Below are positions 7,157 to 14,574 of a DNA stretch of 23,032 bases, one piece after another. Both the position numbers and the translations under genes were made by a program. Origin of the DNA: Puniceicoccales bacterium (lineage in GTDB: Bacteria > Verrucomicrobiota > Verrucomicrobiia > Opitutales > JAIRLM01). The stretch spans positions 1-23,032 of the forward strand of contig JAITDL010000043.1 in the NCBI GenBank assembly GCA_031282565.1, given 5' to 3'. The notes under the pieces are model-generated. The model searched no databases. It had not been told where the DNA came from and saw nothing but the letters and a program-made list of their open reading frames with translations. Every line of letters starts with the position of its first letter. Position 1 is the stretch's first letter.

Positions 7157-8098
7157 ATGTGTAGGCATTTGGCCGTGAAACGGATTGTCTACATTGGGTC
7201 CGATGCCATTGGCCTCGCCGCACTTCAATGGCTCCTAGCAAATGGTGGAGAATATTTTGAGCTCATTGGCGTAGCCAGCGGGTTGGACAGCTGCAGCGGC
7301 CGTGGAATGAAGCTAAAATCAAATCCGATCGTGGAATTTGCGAAAAAATCTAAACTCGATCTAGTTCAGAGTGATAGGCCGAGTGTGGATCTGATTCCAT
7401 GGCTCAGGGAACGGGCCGTCGATTTGGCCATTGTCTTCGCCTACGGGCACATACTGAGCCAGTCACTGCTCGACGCCATTCCCTGCGGATTCCTAAATTT
7501 GCATGGGTCTCTTCTGCCGGAACTGCGCGGGCCAAGCCCAATCGAAGCTGCAATTTTAGCTGGGAAACTGGAAACTGGCATTTCGCTTATGAAGTTGGTG
7601 CGCAAGATGGATGCCGGGCCGACCTACGGCAGCTTGGCGGTGGCGATCGGTGAAAATGAGACTGCGATTTCGCTGCGACGGAAAGTATCCGAAGCTGCGC
7701 CGGTGATTTTGGAGAAATGTTTCCGTAGAATTTTGGACGGCTCACTCGCGGCAACTGCCCAGGACGAGTCCGCGGCGACCTATTGCTCAATGGTAAAAAA
7801 AGAGGATGGGTGGTTGGATTTTAGTCTTCCCGTTGGGAGACTTGAAGCTCAGGTGCGCGCCTACTGCGCTTGGCCGGGAAGTTTTTTTCGATTTGGAGGA
7901 GAAGTAATTCGCGTAGGATCGGCGGAAATCGATGCGGCGGAACAAGATGCTCCGCCTGGGACAGTCCTAGGATTGCGAGGCGATGCCATGTGCATAGTGG
8001 CAAAAGGCGGAATTCTGCGCTGTCTGGAGCTGCAGAGGCCAACGCGCAAAATGTTGCCAGCCAGGCTAGTTTGGGATCAAATTGCGGCCATCAACTAA
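7157..8098 (+). CDS. fmt: Methionyl-tRNA formyltransferase
   Basis: Formylates initiator Met-tRNA using 10-formyl-tetrahydrofolate. The N-terminal Rossmann domain holds NLHGSLLPELRG with N114, H116 and the SLLP loop (118-121). The catalytic aspartate is D152 in KMDAGPTYG. The C-terminal domain (about 208-313) has the expected AWPGSFFRF segment of the tRNA-binding OB fold. The frame is open back into the tRNA-Phe gene, so the true start must be downstream: ATG at 7157 (313 residues) or GTG at 7175, which gives a more usual VKRIVYIGSD start and has AGG nine bases before it. It lies 33 bases after tRNA-Phe and is probably co-transcribed with it. Its TAA overlaps the stop of the convergent gene. 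Confidence 0.95.
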   Translation: MCRHLAVKRIVYIGSDAIGLAALQWLLANGGEYFELIGVASGLDSCSGRGMKLKSNPIVEFAKKSKLDLVQSDRPSVDLIPWLRERAVDLAIVFAYGHILSQSLLDAIPCGFLNLHGSLLPELRGPSPIEAAILAGKLETGISLMKLVRKMDAGPTYGSLAVAIGENETAISLRRKVSEAAPVILEKCFRRILDGSLAATAQDESAATYCSMVKKEDGWLDFSLPVGRLEAQVRAYCAWPGSFFRFGGEVIRVGSAEIDAAEQDAPPGTVLGLRGDAMCIVAKGGILRCLELQRPTRKMLPARLVWDQIAAIN

Positions 8099-9051
8099 AC
8101 AACTTCGATCCTAGGTGGAAATATAATTGCAATGGCGCGTTGCCACATGACGTTGGCGGATTGGATGTCAGCTGGGCTGTCGCTCCGTATTGCGGTGACG
8201 CGGGCATTGTGCCACTTTGACAATGCGGCTATGATGTTGTCAGCAATCTGGTTGAGCGGCATGGTGAAGCAATATTCCCTGATGGCCGTTAAAATGGTTT
8301 TCACTTCCCAGAGCTGCTTTACGTATTCGATTTCCTCGTCTGTGAAAACGCTAATTTTGCTGAGCATTGCATTGTATTCATGGACAATACTTATCTCAAT
8401 GCGAGCGGCTCTATTGCGCAATTCCGCGATTTCAATAGTTAAAGAGGGAACCAATGTGCTGGCCTGGAAAAGATATTTAGCAGAAACGGTTCTGCGACCA
8501 TTTTCTGTTGTTGCTAACCCGCTGGCGTTCAACGCGTCGCTAATTTGGTAGGAGCCGCCATAGTCAAGTTCGGAATGTCTTTCAAGGTCGGCTCTATTTA
8601 CGTGCAAATTTGCTGCAACTGTTGCATAATCTTTAGATTCCCCGTCCAACGCTTCCCCTGGAAGTTGGTCCAGCAATGGTGGTAGTGGTGAGTTCTGCGC
8701 GCCGGATGTTTGCGGTGCCTCACATTGTTGGGCGGTATCCGGTGGAGTTGGAGAAGCGCCGGCGATTTGCGCATCGGAAGCCGATGGAGTACTTCCAGGA
8801 GGAAGTCCGTTCCACAGACGCACATAGGAATTTGTGACAGCGCCCCAGACTTTTGCGACGTCGAATCTCGAGCAGACGGCTAAGACAAGAGCAAGGAGCA
8901 CAACAATTGGAAACAACAGTCCATAGAGAATTACCAAAGTCCTGCACACTAACAGCCGCAGAAATGATACGTCGCCGACGCCATCGTCTGACTGCACGTC
9001 AACTCCTTGCTGCGCCACGGCATGCTCTGCGACAGCGGACAGCCCTCCCAT
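8095..9051 (-). CDS. Uncharacterised single-pass membrane protein
   Basis: Not recognised. About 318 residues from the ATG at 9051; a TTG at 9063 would add four. A hydrophobic stretch of about 30 residues (roughly 30-60, including LVILYGLLFPIVVLLALVLA) should cross the membrane once. A linker rich in Pro, Ser, Ala and Gln follows (about 80-135), and then a helical domain (about 150-318) ending in IIFPPRIEVV. This anchor-linker-domain layout suggests a protein presenting a helical domain on one side of the inner membrane. The gene is moderately AT-rich compared with fmt. It converges on fmt with a four-base stop overlap. A TTGACA-17-GATTGT promoter lies just before the ATG. Confidence 0.7.
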   Translation of the reverse strand: MGGLSAVAEHAVAQQGVDVQSDDGVGDVSFLRLLVCRTLVILYGLLFPIVVLLALVLAVCSRFDVAKVWGAVTNSYVRLWNGLPPGSTPSASDAQIAGASPTPPDTAQQCEAPQTSGAQNSPLPPLLDQLPGEALDGESKDYATVAANLHVNRADLERHSELDYGGSYQISDALNASGLATTENGRRTVSAKYLFQASTLVPSLTIEIAELRNRAARIEISIVHEYNAMLSKISVFTDEEIEYVKQLWEVKTILTAIREYCFTMPLNQIADNIIAALSKWHNARVTAIRSDSPADIQSANVMWQRAIAIIFPPRIEVV

Positions 9052-9059
9052 TACGACTA

Positions 9060-9088
9060 ACAATCGCAGAGATGGCTGCCAATGTCAA
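9060..9088 (-). promoter_or_regulatory. Possible promoter for the membrane protein gene at 9051
   Basis: Minus strand TTGACA (9083-9088), a 17-base spacer, then GATTGT (9060-9065), a 3/6 match to TATAAT. Eight bases separate it from the ATG at 9051. The perfect -35 and the position fit the near-leaderless geometry seen elsewhere in the window, but the -10 is weak. Confidence 0.35.
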
Positions 9089-9151
9089 CGAAATTCACGG
9101 CGTGCGAGCACGTTCCAGCGGCCTTCTGTTTTTTGTTACATGACTTCCAAT

Positions 9152-9883
9152 TTACGATTGCATCACTTCAAGCTTGATCGACCCAATGCCAGGCATAAAA
9201 TCTTCGCTGCCTGCATGGCCATGGTCACTTCTGTCTTTGATGTAATCAACGAGGTGATTAAGCCCAAATCTATCACCTTCTGGCAGAAAACATCTCGATG
9301 CGCGAAGTGTAATTTCTGCTGGTTTGGCGCCGTCTGGCCTGTTTGTGCAAAATATCCAAATCAAAGCCTTAAGCTGCTTAATATTATCAGCTGCATTTGG
9401 GCCCCTATGTGTGTCGCCGATGTCAAAAGTTACTTTTTCTAAATTGAGAAACTGATTGAGCTGTGGTATGCTAACAGTTTCAGTGCTAGTTCTAGATGCA
9501 ATGTGATGCAGCCTATTGCCGCTGCCATCCAAAAATTCCACGCTCTTAGGGCCTCCCCATGTGACACTCACGGTATCACTAAGTAAAGTTTTTGCCTTGT
9601 TTAAACTACTGATATGCGCCCCAAACGGCTCACCAATTTGTTTCCGGCTTTCCTGCCTGATGTGTGATTGCACAAACTGTTCAGTACCTGCACCAGTATT
9701 GAAACTGGCAAACAAATCAAATACTGCACAAAACTCTGCACTGCCAATGCCGCACATTTGAGCGGCAAATTCAGCAAAGCTAATAAATGGCTCCACACCT
9801 CCTTCCGCTGCTTGAAGTCCGTTGACAGCGCTGTACTTTTTTTCAACTAGAAGATCCCCACTGCCAATATTGCAGCGTAGCAT
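9152..9883 (-). CDS. Uncharacterised 243-residue protein, possibly 5'-frameshifted
   Basis: Not recognised. There is no membrane segment or clear motif. It is a mixed alpha/beta sequence with segments such as GGPKSVEFLDGSGNRLHHIAS and FLPEGDRFGLNHLVDYIKD. It is AT-rich (about 32-47% GC in lines I counted), unlike the neighbouring housekeeping genes, which hints at recent acquisition or relaxed selection. The first ATG of this frame is at 9883, but the best promoter lies further up and would start transcription beside another ATG at 9969 in a different frame. The true N-terminus may therefore be the short ORF at 9847-9969 joined by a frameshift. It is 88 bases upstream of the membrane protein gene on the same strand. 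Confidence 0.6.
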   Translation of the reverse strand: MLRCNIGSGDLLVEKKYSAVNGLQAAEGGVEPFISFAEFAAQMCGIGSAEFCAVFDLFASFNTGAGTEQFVQSHIRQESRKQIGEPFGAHISSLNKAKTLLSDTVSVTWGGPKSVEFLDGSGNRLHHIASRTSTETVSIPQLNQFLNLEKVTFDIGDTHRGPNAADNIKQLKALIWIFCTNRPDGAKPAEITLRASRCFLPEGDRFGLNHLVDYIKDRSDHGHAGSEDFMPGIGSIKLEVMQS

Positions 9884-9969
9884 GGCGCTGTAGACGGTGT
9901 TACGCGTGCGGCCGTAAGTGCGGAAAAAGCTCCGTGCAGACCTCTGCTAGGTTGTGTGCCATCAACCAT
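9847..9969 (-). other. 40-codon ORF overlapping the start of the 243-residue gene
   Basis: A minus-strand frame from ATG 9969 to TAG 9847-9849 begins MVDGTQPSRGLHGAFSALTA. It overlaps the next ORF by 37 bases in another frame. The ATG is nine bases after the -10 of a strong promoter. It could be a leader peptide, or the real N-terminus of the 243-residue protein separated by a -1 frameshift (mutation, sequencing error or recoding). I see no slippery heptamer in the overlap. Confidence 0.4.
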
Positions 9970-9978
9970 GATTGGTTT

Positions 9979-10007
9979 ATGTTACACATGTGATCCAGAA
10001 ATGTCAA
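9979..10007 (-). promoter_or_regulatory. Sigma70-type promoter for the 9152-9969 gene
   Basis: Minus strand TTGACA (10002-10007), exactly 17 bases, then TAACAT (9979-9984), with a perfect -35 and a 4/6 -10. Transcription would start near 9972-9970, immediately before the ATG at 9969. It lies in the 173-bp gap after the RNase gene. Confidence 0.6.
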
Positions 10008-10056
10008 CTAGATCTTGTGCGCGTTGGCGCAATTTTCAATGCAACTGCGATGGCAG

Positions 10057-10560
10057 CTAAAAGTCATCGGGGAGTTTAACTCTATCGCCAAGTTTGCCGG
10101 GCCAAAGTTGTTTCCCGCCATTCGTTTTTTCGCCGACTATGCGGGTCGTGCAGGCCCACCTTTCATGCAATTGGCGAATGAACAAATCGCAGGAAAGAAC
10201 TTCAGCGCCAAATGATTCGGCTGCTATGCGCAGGCCTCCATCGTCGCTGACAACGGTTATCCTGACTTTTCCTTTGCCGCTGCAAAGGCGGCGACACAGT
10301 TTAACTATAACGGAATCAGCGGTTTTGCCCGTAGGAGTCAGCACAACGGAAAAGCGAAGATTTTGCGGCCTAACTTCGTCCATTGGCCCGAGCGCGCCGC
10401 CGTCGCAAACGAGAACAATTTCATCAAAATTTGATGCGGAAAGCACTGAGCTGAGGCGTTCCAATTCAGCCAGTGCTCCGTAGATATTGTGTGGAAGAAA
10501 ACTCCTAAATTCTGTGCACCCGTGGACAATGTTCAGGCCGTCTAGGAGTAAATAGTTCAC
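10057..10560 (-). CDS. NYN/YacP-like (PIN-fold) ribonuclease
   Basis: 167 residues from a GTG start. The first strand gives YLLLDGLNIVHG with D7 and N10, the hallmark of NYN-domain nucleases. Further acidic residues follow at D53 (VLVCDGG), D82 (KTADSVIV) and D106/D107 (ITVVSDDGGL), which is the expected order for the metal site. The family includes YacP (Rae1) of Bacillus subtilis, a ribosome-associated endoribonuclease; the target here is unknown. The frame is open upstream to 10668, but that part overlaps the phosphofructokinase end. GTG 10560 gives the family-typical start and lies 10 bases after that gene's stop, so coupled translation is likely. Confidence 0.82.
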   Translation of the reverse strand: MNYLLLDGLNIVHGCTEFRSFLPHNIYGALAELERLSSVLSASNFDEIVLVCDGGALGPMDEVRPQNLRFSVVLTPTGKTADSVIVKLCRRLCSGKGKVRITVVSDDGGLRIAAESFGAEVLSCDLFIRQLHERWACTTRIVGEKTNGGKQLWPGKLGDRVKLPDDF

Positions 10561-10570
10561 CGCCTGGACT

Positions 10571-11770
10571 CTAACTTTGACCGATTTCACCAAGCAGGCT
10601 GCGATATTCGGCGGCATTTGGATCGTAGTGTTTGCCGCCACTGATGTGCTCAAAGGAAATAAGTCCAAGTGCGCCGTTTAATCTTTCATCCAAACCAACT
10701 ACACCGGACTTCCCGGCCAGTGCGCATTCGACGGCCAAGTTTGCGGAATCGGCGATCAGTTTTAAATCCTTGGCGTTTGGAGCCGAAGAACGGGCGAAGT
10801 AGCCGCTCTTTTGCACGAGAGTTTTTTCAGCACCGATGTGCGCCGCGAGTTGTTCTCCAAACCATTTGCCTGGATTGATGCGGTCCAACTTGACGTGGCC
10901 GAAGGCGTCCCGCGGTATCTCCAATCCTTCCACTTCCATTTCCTTCAGAATTGTTTCTATGCCGGCGCCCTCGCTGACGAAAAGATTCACATTGCCAACG
11001 GAATCCATCGTGCGACGCAGCCTTTCTATCTCGGACGCCATGTGCCATTGCAGCTCCGGGATGTAGACGCCGTGAATTTCCCAGCGGAGGCGGTCTAAAC
11101 CCATGGATGGAAGGAATTTTTGCCTATCGAGCCAGCGGCGGTAGTCCATTGCCGACGTCGCCGTGAGCCAGCCGCAGTTTCTGCCCATCACTTCGTGGAC
11201 GATGAGCATGCGCGGTGCCGTTGTGCATTCGTTGACCACGTGGGAAAAAAACGCGGCACTTTCCTGGGCGGCGCTGTCTGCTCCAAGGGTTAACGTGATG
11301 GGTGCGATGTCGTTATCTATGGTTTTTGGCAGTCCGACTACGGCAATTTCGTGGCCGTTTTCTGTCAAATGTTTGGCAAGTTGAGCTGCAACGGCGCTGG
11401 TGTCGTCGCCACCTATGGTGTGGAGGATGGCGATGTCATCTTTTTCTAATTGTTTGCAGGCAACAGTTTGAGGATCTTCACCTTCGCCAATCAGTCCACG
11501 TCTGCGGCAATCGTCTCCGTTTGAGAGCTTCACTCGGCTATTGCCTATTGCGCTCCCGCCAAATGCTTTGAGCCGTGCAATCGACCGGCGCGCTCCGGGA
11601 GAAACGGTAAATGAATCTCCGAGAAGCAACCCGGCGTAGCCGTGGCGGTAGCAGATGATTTCAGTCTCGCTGTCAATCTTGCCGTAGCGTTCGATGAGGC
11701 AACTAATTGCCGCCGAAAGGCACGGTGCGATCCCTCCGGCGGTCAAAATTCCGACTCGTCGCTTTGCCAT
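10571..11770 (-). CDS. pfp: Pyrophosphate--fructose 6-phosphate 1-phosphotransferase
   Basis: 399 residues, phosphofructokinase family. The phosphoryl-donor site reads GGDDT (120-124) where ATP enzymes have GGDGS/T. The catalytic loop reads PKTIDND (148-154), with lysine where ATP enzymes have glycine (PGTIDND). Both changes mark the PPi-dependent type, so the enzyme should run the reversible PPi-linked step of glycolysis in the cytoplasm. MGRNCGWLTA (substrate loop) and the later GYFARSSAPN segment also fit. The ATG at 11770 is followed by the expected KRRVGILTAGGIAPCLSA. It is the first gene of a two-gene unit with the NYN nuclease and is divergent from tlyA. I saw no convincing promoter in the 110-bp gap on this strand. 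Confidence 0.93.
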   Translation of the reverse strand: MAKRRVGILTAGGIAPCLSAAISCLIERYGKIDSETEIICYRHGYAGLLLGDSFTVSPGARRSIARLKAFGGSAIGNSRVKLSNGDDCRRRGLIGEGEDPQTVACKQLEKDDIAILHTIGGDDTSAVAAQLAKHLTENGHEIAVVGLPKTIDNDIAPITLTLGADSAAQESAAFFSHVVNECTTAPRMLIVHEVMGRNCGWLTATSAMDYRRWLDRQKFLPSMGLDRLRWEIHGVYIPELQWHMASEIERLRRTMDSVGNVNLFVSEGAGIETILKEMEVEGLEIPRDAFGHVKLDRINPGKWFGEQLAAHIGAEKTLVQKSGYFARSSAPNAKDLKLIADSANLAVECALAGKSGVVGLDERLNGALGLISFEHISGGKHYDPNAAEYRSLLGEIGQS

Positions 11771-11880
11771 GGATCACAGGGAAGGATTTTTTTCAGCCAT
11801 TCCAAGCATTTCCTGCGGACGGCCCGTAAAATTGCGTGACTTGACCTGGCAACTTGGTCCATAGATCTCCGTGCGGATAA

Positions 11881-12633
11881 ATGGCGTCAAAATTGCGCGC
11901 AGATGAATTGCTTTTCGAGAGTGGTCTCGTTGAAAGTCGGGCGATGGCGCAGAAGTTAATTCTTGCGGGCCAGGTTTTTGAAGAATCAGGCTCCCTTGTT
12001 GATAAGCCGTCGCGGCTCTTCGCTGCAACTTGCAAATTCCACGTGAAGCAGCCGGCGCGCTACGTCAGCCGTGGCGGAGAAAAACTTGAAGGATTTTTTG
12101 AGGTCTATGGAGAGCCGTTGGCCGGAAAAAGGGCATTGGACATTGGAGCCAGCACTGGAGGATTTAGCGATTTCCTTTTGCAGCATGGAGTTGCGACTGT
12201 CACGTGCGTTGACGTCGGCCGCGGCCAATTGCACTACAAGTTGCGATCCGATGGACGGGTGACCTGCATGGAGGGAGTTAACGCGCGGCAACTTAGCAAA
12301 TTTCTGCCAAATGCTGAACCATTCGACGTCGCAGTGATCGACCTGTCATTCATCTCACTAAAGAAAATTCTAGAGGAGGCCTGGGGGCTGCTGGCCGTTG
12401 GCGGCCTACTGGTTGCGCTGATTAAGCCGCAGTTTGAAGCCACAAAGAAAGAGGCAAGTCGTTGTAAAGGAGTAATTGGCGATGGCGCCGTGCGCAGCCG
12501 CGTGCGCATGGAAATTCGCGACTTCATTCTGGCTAATTTGCCAAATGCGAATGTCATAGCAGAAGTTCAATCGCCAATTTCCGGTGCCGATGGAAATTTG
12601 GAGTTTTTCATCGGCGTCAGAAAAATTTCATGA
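11881..12633 (+). CDS. tlyA: TlyA-family rRNA 2'-O-methyltransferase
   Basis: 250 residues. An N-terminal S4 RNA-binding domain (about 4-60; RADELLFESGLVESRAMAQK) is followed by an FtsJ-like methyltransferase. YVSRGGEKL contains K68, the SAM loop is ALDIGASTGGFSD (85-97), and the remaining catalytic residues are D154 (VIDLSFIS), K182 (IKPQFE) and E241 (GNLEFF), completing K-D-K-E. Family members methylate ribose in 16S and/or 23S rRNA; some are also reported as hemolysins. A TTGACC (11841-11846) is the only -35 candidate, and no good -10 or ribosome site precedes the ATG. Confidence 0.94.
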   Translation: MASKLRADELLFESGLVESRAMAQKLILAGQVFEESGSLVDKPSRLFAATCKFHVKQPARYVSRGGEKLEGFFEVYGEPLAGKRALDIGASTGGFSDFLLQHGVATVTCVDVGRGQLHYKLRSDGRVTCMEGVNARQLSKFLPNAEPFDVAVIDLSFISLKKILEEAWGLLAVGGLLVALIKPQFEATKKEASRCKGVIGDGAVRSRVRMEIRDFILANLPNANVIAEVQSPISGADGNLEFFIGVRKIS

Positions 12634-13034
12634 CGCGAAAAGAAGTCATTGGCCGCAGCCGCTGGACGCCACGTTTCGGCGAGTGAAATGCTACTCCATA
12701 GCGTTGTAATTTACTGCAGGCGCGACATATGCATAGTTGGTTGCTGCTGCTAGTGCTAGCGGCGGCCAGCAAAAATGGAAAGCGCGAGATTTTTTTACTG
12801 CGCCATGCGTAATTTATTGATGGGAAGGACGAAAAAGTGCTAGTGCTTGGCGAAGTAATTTGTCCGAATCCGGCTGCGGCAGCCGTCCCACGGGCCGCCA
12901 TAAGTTGCCGGGATCGCAAATGTCGTAAGTCGTTCACGGGAAGGATGTTTCCCAAATTGTTGGCCGCGATAAATCGATGAAATGGCTAGTGGATGACTGT
13001 CAAAATGAAAAGTGTAAAAAAATCGCAAAACATA

Positions 13035-13063
13035 TTGACAAAATTCAACTCGAGAGCTTTAAT
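13035..13063 (+). promoter_or_regulatory. Strong sigma70-type promoter for the rsmH-ftsL-ftsI unit
   Basis: TTGACA (13035-13040), a 17-base spacer, then TTTAAT (13058-13063): a perfect -35 and a 5/6 -10. The start site would be near 13070, giving a leader of about 160 bases to the rsmH ATG at 13229. A second TTGACA (13179-13184) with a weak TATGGC 16 bases on (13201-13206) could be an additional start. Confidence 0.65.
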
Positions 13064-13214
13064 GACGGCATAGCCGTGTACCAGAGTTTGGAGTTAGTTA
13101 GAACTCGTCAGTTTGCCCGAGGTTGTGGGCACTGGCTATCTCTTTGCGCGCCTAAAATTTACGAACAGTCGCTTTGCCTTGACAACGGAAAAGAATTGGC
13201 TATGGCTCCTCGCC

Positions 13215-13221
13215 GAGGAGG
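13215..13221 (+). promoter_or_regulatory. Strong ribosome-binding site fixing the rsmH start
   Basis: GAGGAGG lies seven bases before ATG 13229. It is the best Shine-Dalgarno match I saw in the window. It argues for 13229 as the start, although the same frame is open back to 12977. Confidence 0.8.
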
Positions 13222-13228
13222 TCCTGCG

Positions 13229-14164
13229 ATGGCGGAGACTGTGCATATTCCCATTTTGGTGCGTCCCATGGTGGAAGCCTTTCGCCTCACGGCCGGCCGT
13301 GCGTTCCTGGATGGAACGGTAGGAGGCGGTGGCCATAGCCGTGCAATTTTGAAGGAATTCCCCACAGCGCGGCTGTGGGCCATGGACGTTGACGGAGAAG
13401 CAATTGGACGGACCAAACTGACATTGCCATCTGATCGCGTAACGTTTGCGAAGGACAATTTTAGAAATCTGGACAAACTGAATCAGAAATCGTTTGACGG
13501 AATTATTTTTGACCTCGGCGTGTCGTCGGACCAACTTGATAACTTCGAGCGCGGGTTTTCATTTCGAGGCGACGGCCCGCTCGACATGCGCATGAATCGG
13601 AATGGCGGGATGTCGGCTGCGGAATTTCTCGAAACAGCTAGCAGAGAAGACATTGTGCGCGCAATACGCGACTACGGAGAGGAGCCCCATTGGAGGAAAG
13701 TTGTCGACGCCATAATTTCGGAACGTGGAAGTGGTAAGTTGTTGCGAACGGCGTCCTTTGCCGACCTAATGCATCGCGTTCTGCCGGCGAGCTATCGCAT
13801 GAAAATTGATTCCGCCACCCGCGTTTTTCAAGGGATTCGCATCGCAGTCAATGACGAGCTGAATGCGTTGGATGAAGCTCTCAGTAAGGCATTTAGTGCG
13901 TTGAATCCCGGTGGGGCGCTCGCCGTCCTGGCGTTTCATTCACTGGAAGACCGACTCGTGAAGCGTAGTTTTCGCCTGTGGAGTGGCATGGCCGTTGATC
14001 GATTCGATGGACGCTACGCCGATCAGCGGGAAGCCGTTGGCTGGATGCAATCTGCGAAGCCGCTAGTGCCAGATGCGGAGGAAATTCGGTCGAACCCGCG
14101 GAGCCGCTCGGCCAAGCTGCGGATTTTCTTCAAATTCCCTGCGGCAAATGTGGAGGGCAAATGA
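13229..14164 (+). CDS. rsmH: 16S rRNA (cytosine-1402-N4)-methyltransferase
   Basis: 311 residues. RsmH (MraW) methylates C1402 of 16S rRNA in the decoding centre. The start MAETVHIPILVRPMVEAF and the SAM loop FLDGTVGGGGHS (27-37) are typical. FDLGVSSDQLD, ERGFSFRGDGPLDMRM, ATRVFQGIRIAVNDEL and LAFHSLEDRLVK are all family blocks. The in-frame ORF extends 84 codons upstream, but the strong ribosome site at 13215-13221 supports ATG 13229. It is the first gene of a short division cluster; ftsL begins four bases after its stop. Confidence 0.97.
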   Translation: MAETVHIPILVRPMVEAFRLTAGRAFLDGTVGGGGHSRAILKEFPTARLWAMDVDGEAIGRTKLTLPSDRVTFAKDNFRNLDKLNQKSFDGIIFDLGVSSDQLDNFERGFSFRGDGPLDMRMNRNGGMSAAEFLETASREDIVRAIRDYGEEPHWRKVVDAIISERGSGKLLRTASFADLMHRVLPASYRMKIDSATRVFQGIRIAVNDELNALDEALSKAFSALNPGGALAVLAFHSLEDRLVKRSFRLWSGMAVDRFDGRYADQREAVGWMQSAKPLVPDAEEIRSNPRSRSAKLRIFFKFPAANVEGK

Positions 14165-14167
14165 AAC

Positions 14168-14554
14168 GTGGCTAGGGGTGCGCAGTGTGGAAGGGCCGGC
14201 CGCGTTGGCAGCTGTGCTCGGTTCATTTGTTTGGCAATTTCCGTAGCCTGTGGCGCCGTCGCAGGCTGCTTCGGCCGCGTATGGTATGGGCAGCAAATTC
14301 TTCGCATCGGCCAAAGTGCTAGGGCAATTGAGGCTGAAAACGAACAACTTGCGCGCCAGTGCTCATCGTTGCAGGCGAAGGTGGCCCTGCTCCACGCACC
14401 GGCTTGTTTGGAGACCTATGCCGATTACCGTATGTCGCAACCGCAAAACGGACAGTTACTTAGGGTATCAGCTTCCGAAATGAAAAATCCATCCCACCGC
14501 GCTGCGGCTCTCGCGGCCAAAAACGGCGACGGCACGGCGGCGCCATCATTTTAA
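14168..14554 (+). CDS. ftsL: FtsL-like cell-division protein
   Basis: 128 residues from a GTG start four bases after the rsmH stop. A single membrane segment (about 17-36; ARFICLAISVACGAVAGCFG) is followed by a heptad-like helix (about 42-75; QSARAIEAENEQLARQCSSL), the FtsL/DivIC layout. Sequence conservation of FtsL is poor everywhere, so the call rests on this architecture and its place between rsmH and ftsI. FtsL would sit in the inner membrane and link the FtsQB complex to FtsWI. The last 35 residues are low-complexity and may be a disordered periplasmic tail. Confidence 0.75.
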   Translation: MARGAQCGRAGRVGSCARFICLAISVACGAVAGCFGRVWYGQQILRIGQSARAIEAENEQLARQCSSLQAKVALLHAPACLETYADYRMSQPQNGQLLRVSASEMKNPSHRAAALAAKNGDGTAAPSF

Positions 14555-14574
14555 TTGTCAGGGACTGTTTGCCG

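Larger units (their letters stand above)
12634..13228 (+). other. 595-bp stretch without a convincing gene, upstream of rsmH
   Basis: All three forward frames are broken here or only weakly protein-like. One forward frame starting at ATG 12630 (overlapping the tlyA stop) reads through protein-like pieces (GRSRWTPRFGE, KREIFLLRHA, FIDGKDEKVLVLGEV, FARLKFTNSRFALTTEKNWL) but carries stops at 12684, 12696 and about 12810, with more later. On the minus strand, open frames at 12617-12955 and 12840-13028 have serine/arginine-rich, shadow-like composition. In many bacteria mraZ sits here, and the length would fit it, but I could not find the MraZ signatures. I see no tRNA or known structured RNA. The right end holds a good promoter (13035-13063) and the rsmH ribosome site. 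Confidence 0.5.

Noticed and set aside
12617..12955. 112-codon minus-strand frame in the tlyA-rsmH gap
   Set aside because: Its composition (Ser, Arg, Ala, Phe runs) looks non-coding, it overlaps the tlyA end, and it has no ribosome site. I kept the stretch as unassigned.
12977..13228. 84-residue N-terminal extension of RsmH
   Set aside because: The strong ribosome site GAGGAGG before ATG 13229 and the family-typical MAETVHIP start favour the shorter protein. The shorter possible extension from GTG 13076 is kept as a finding.
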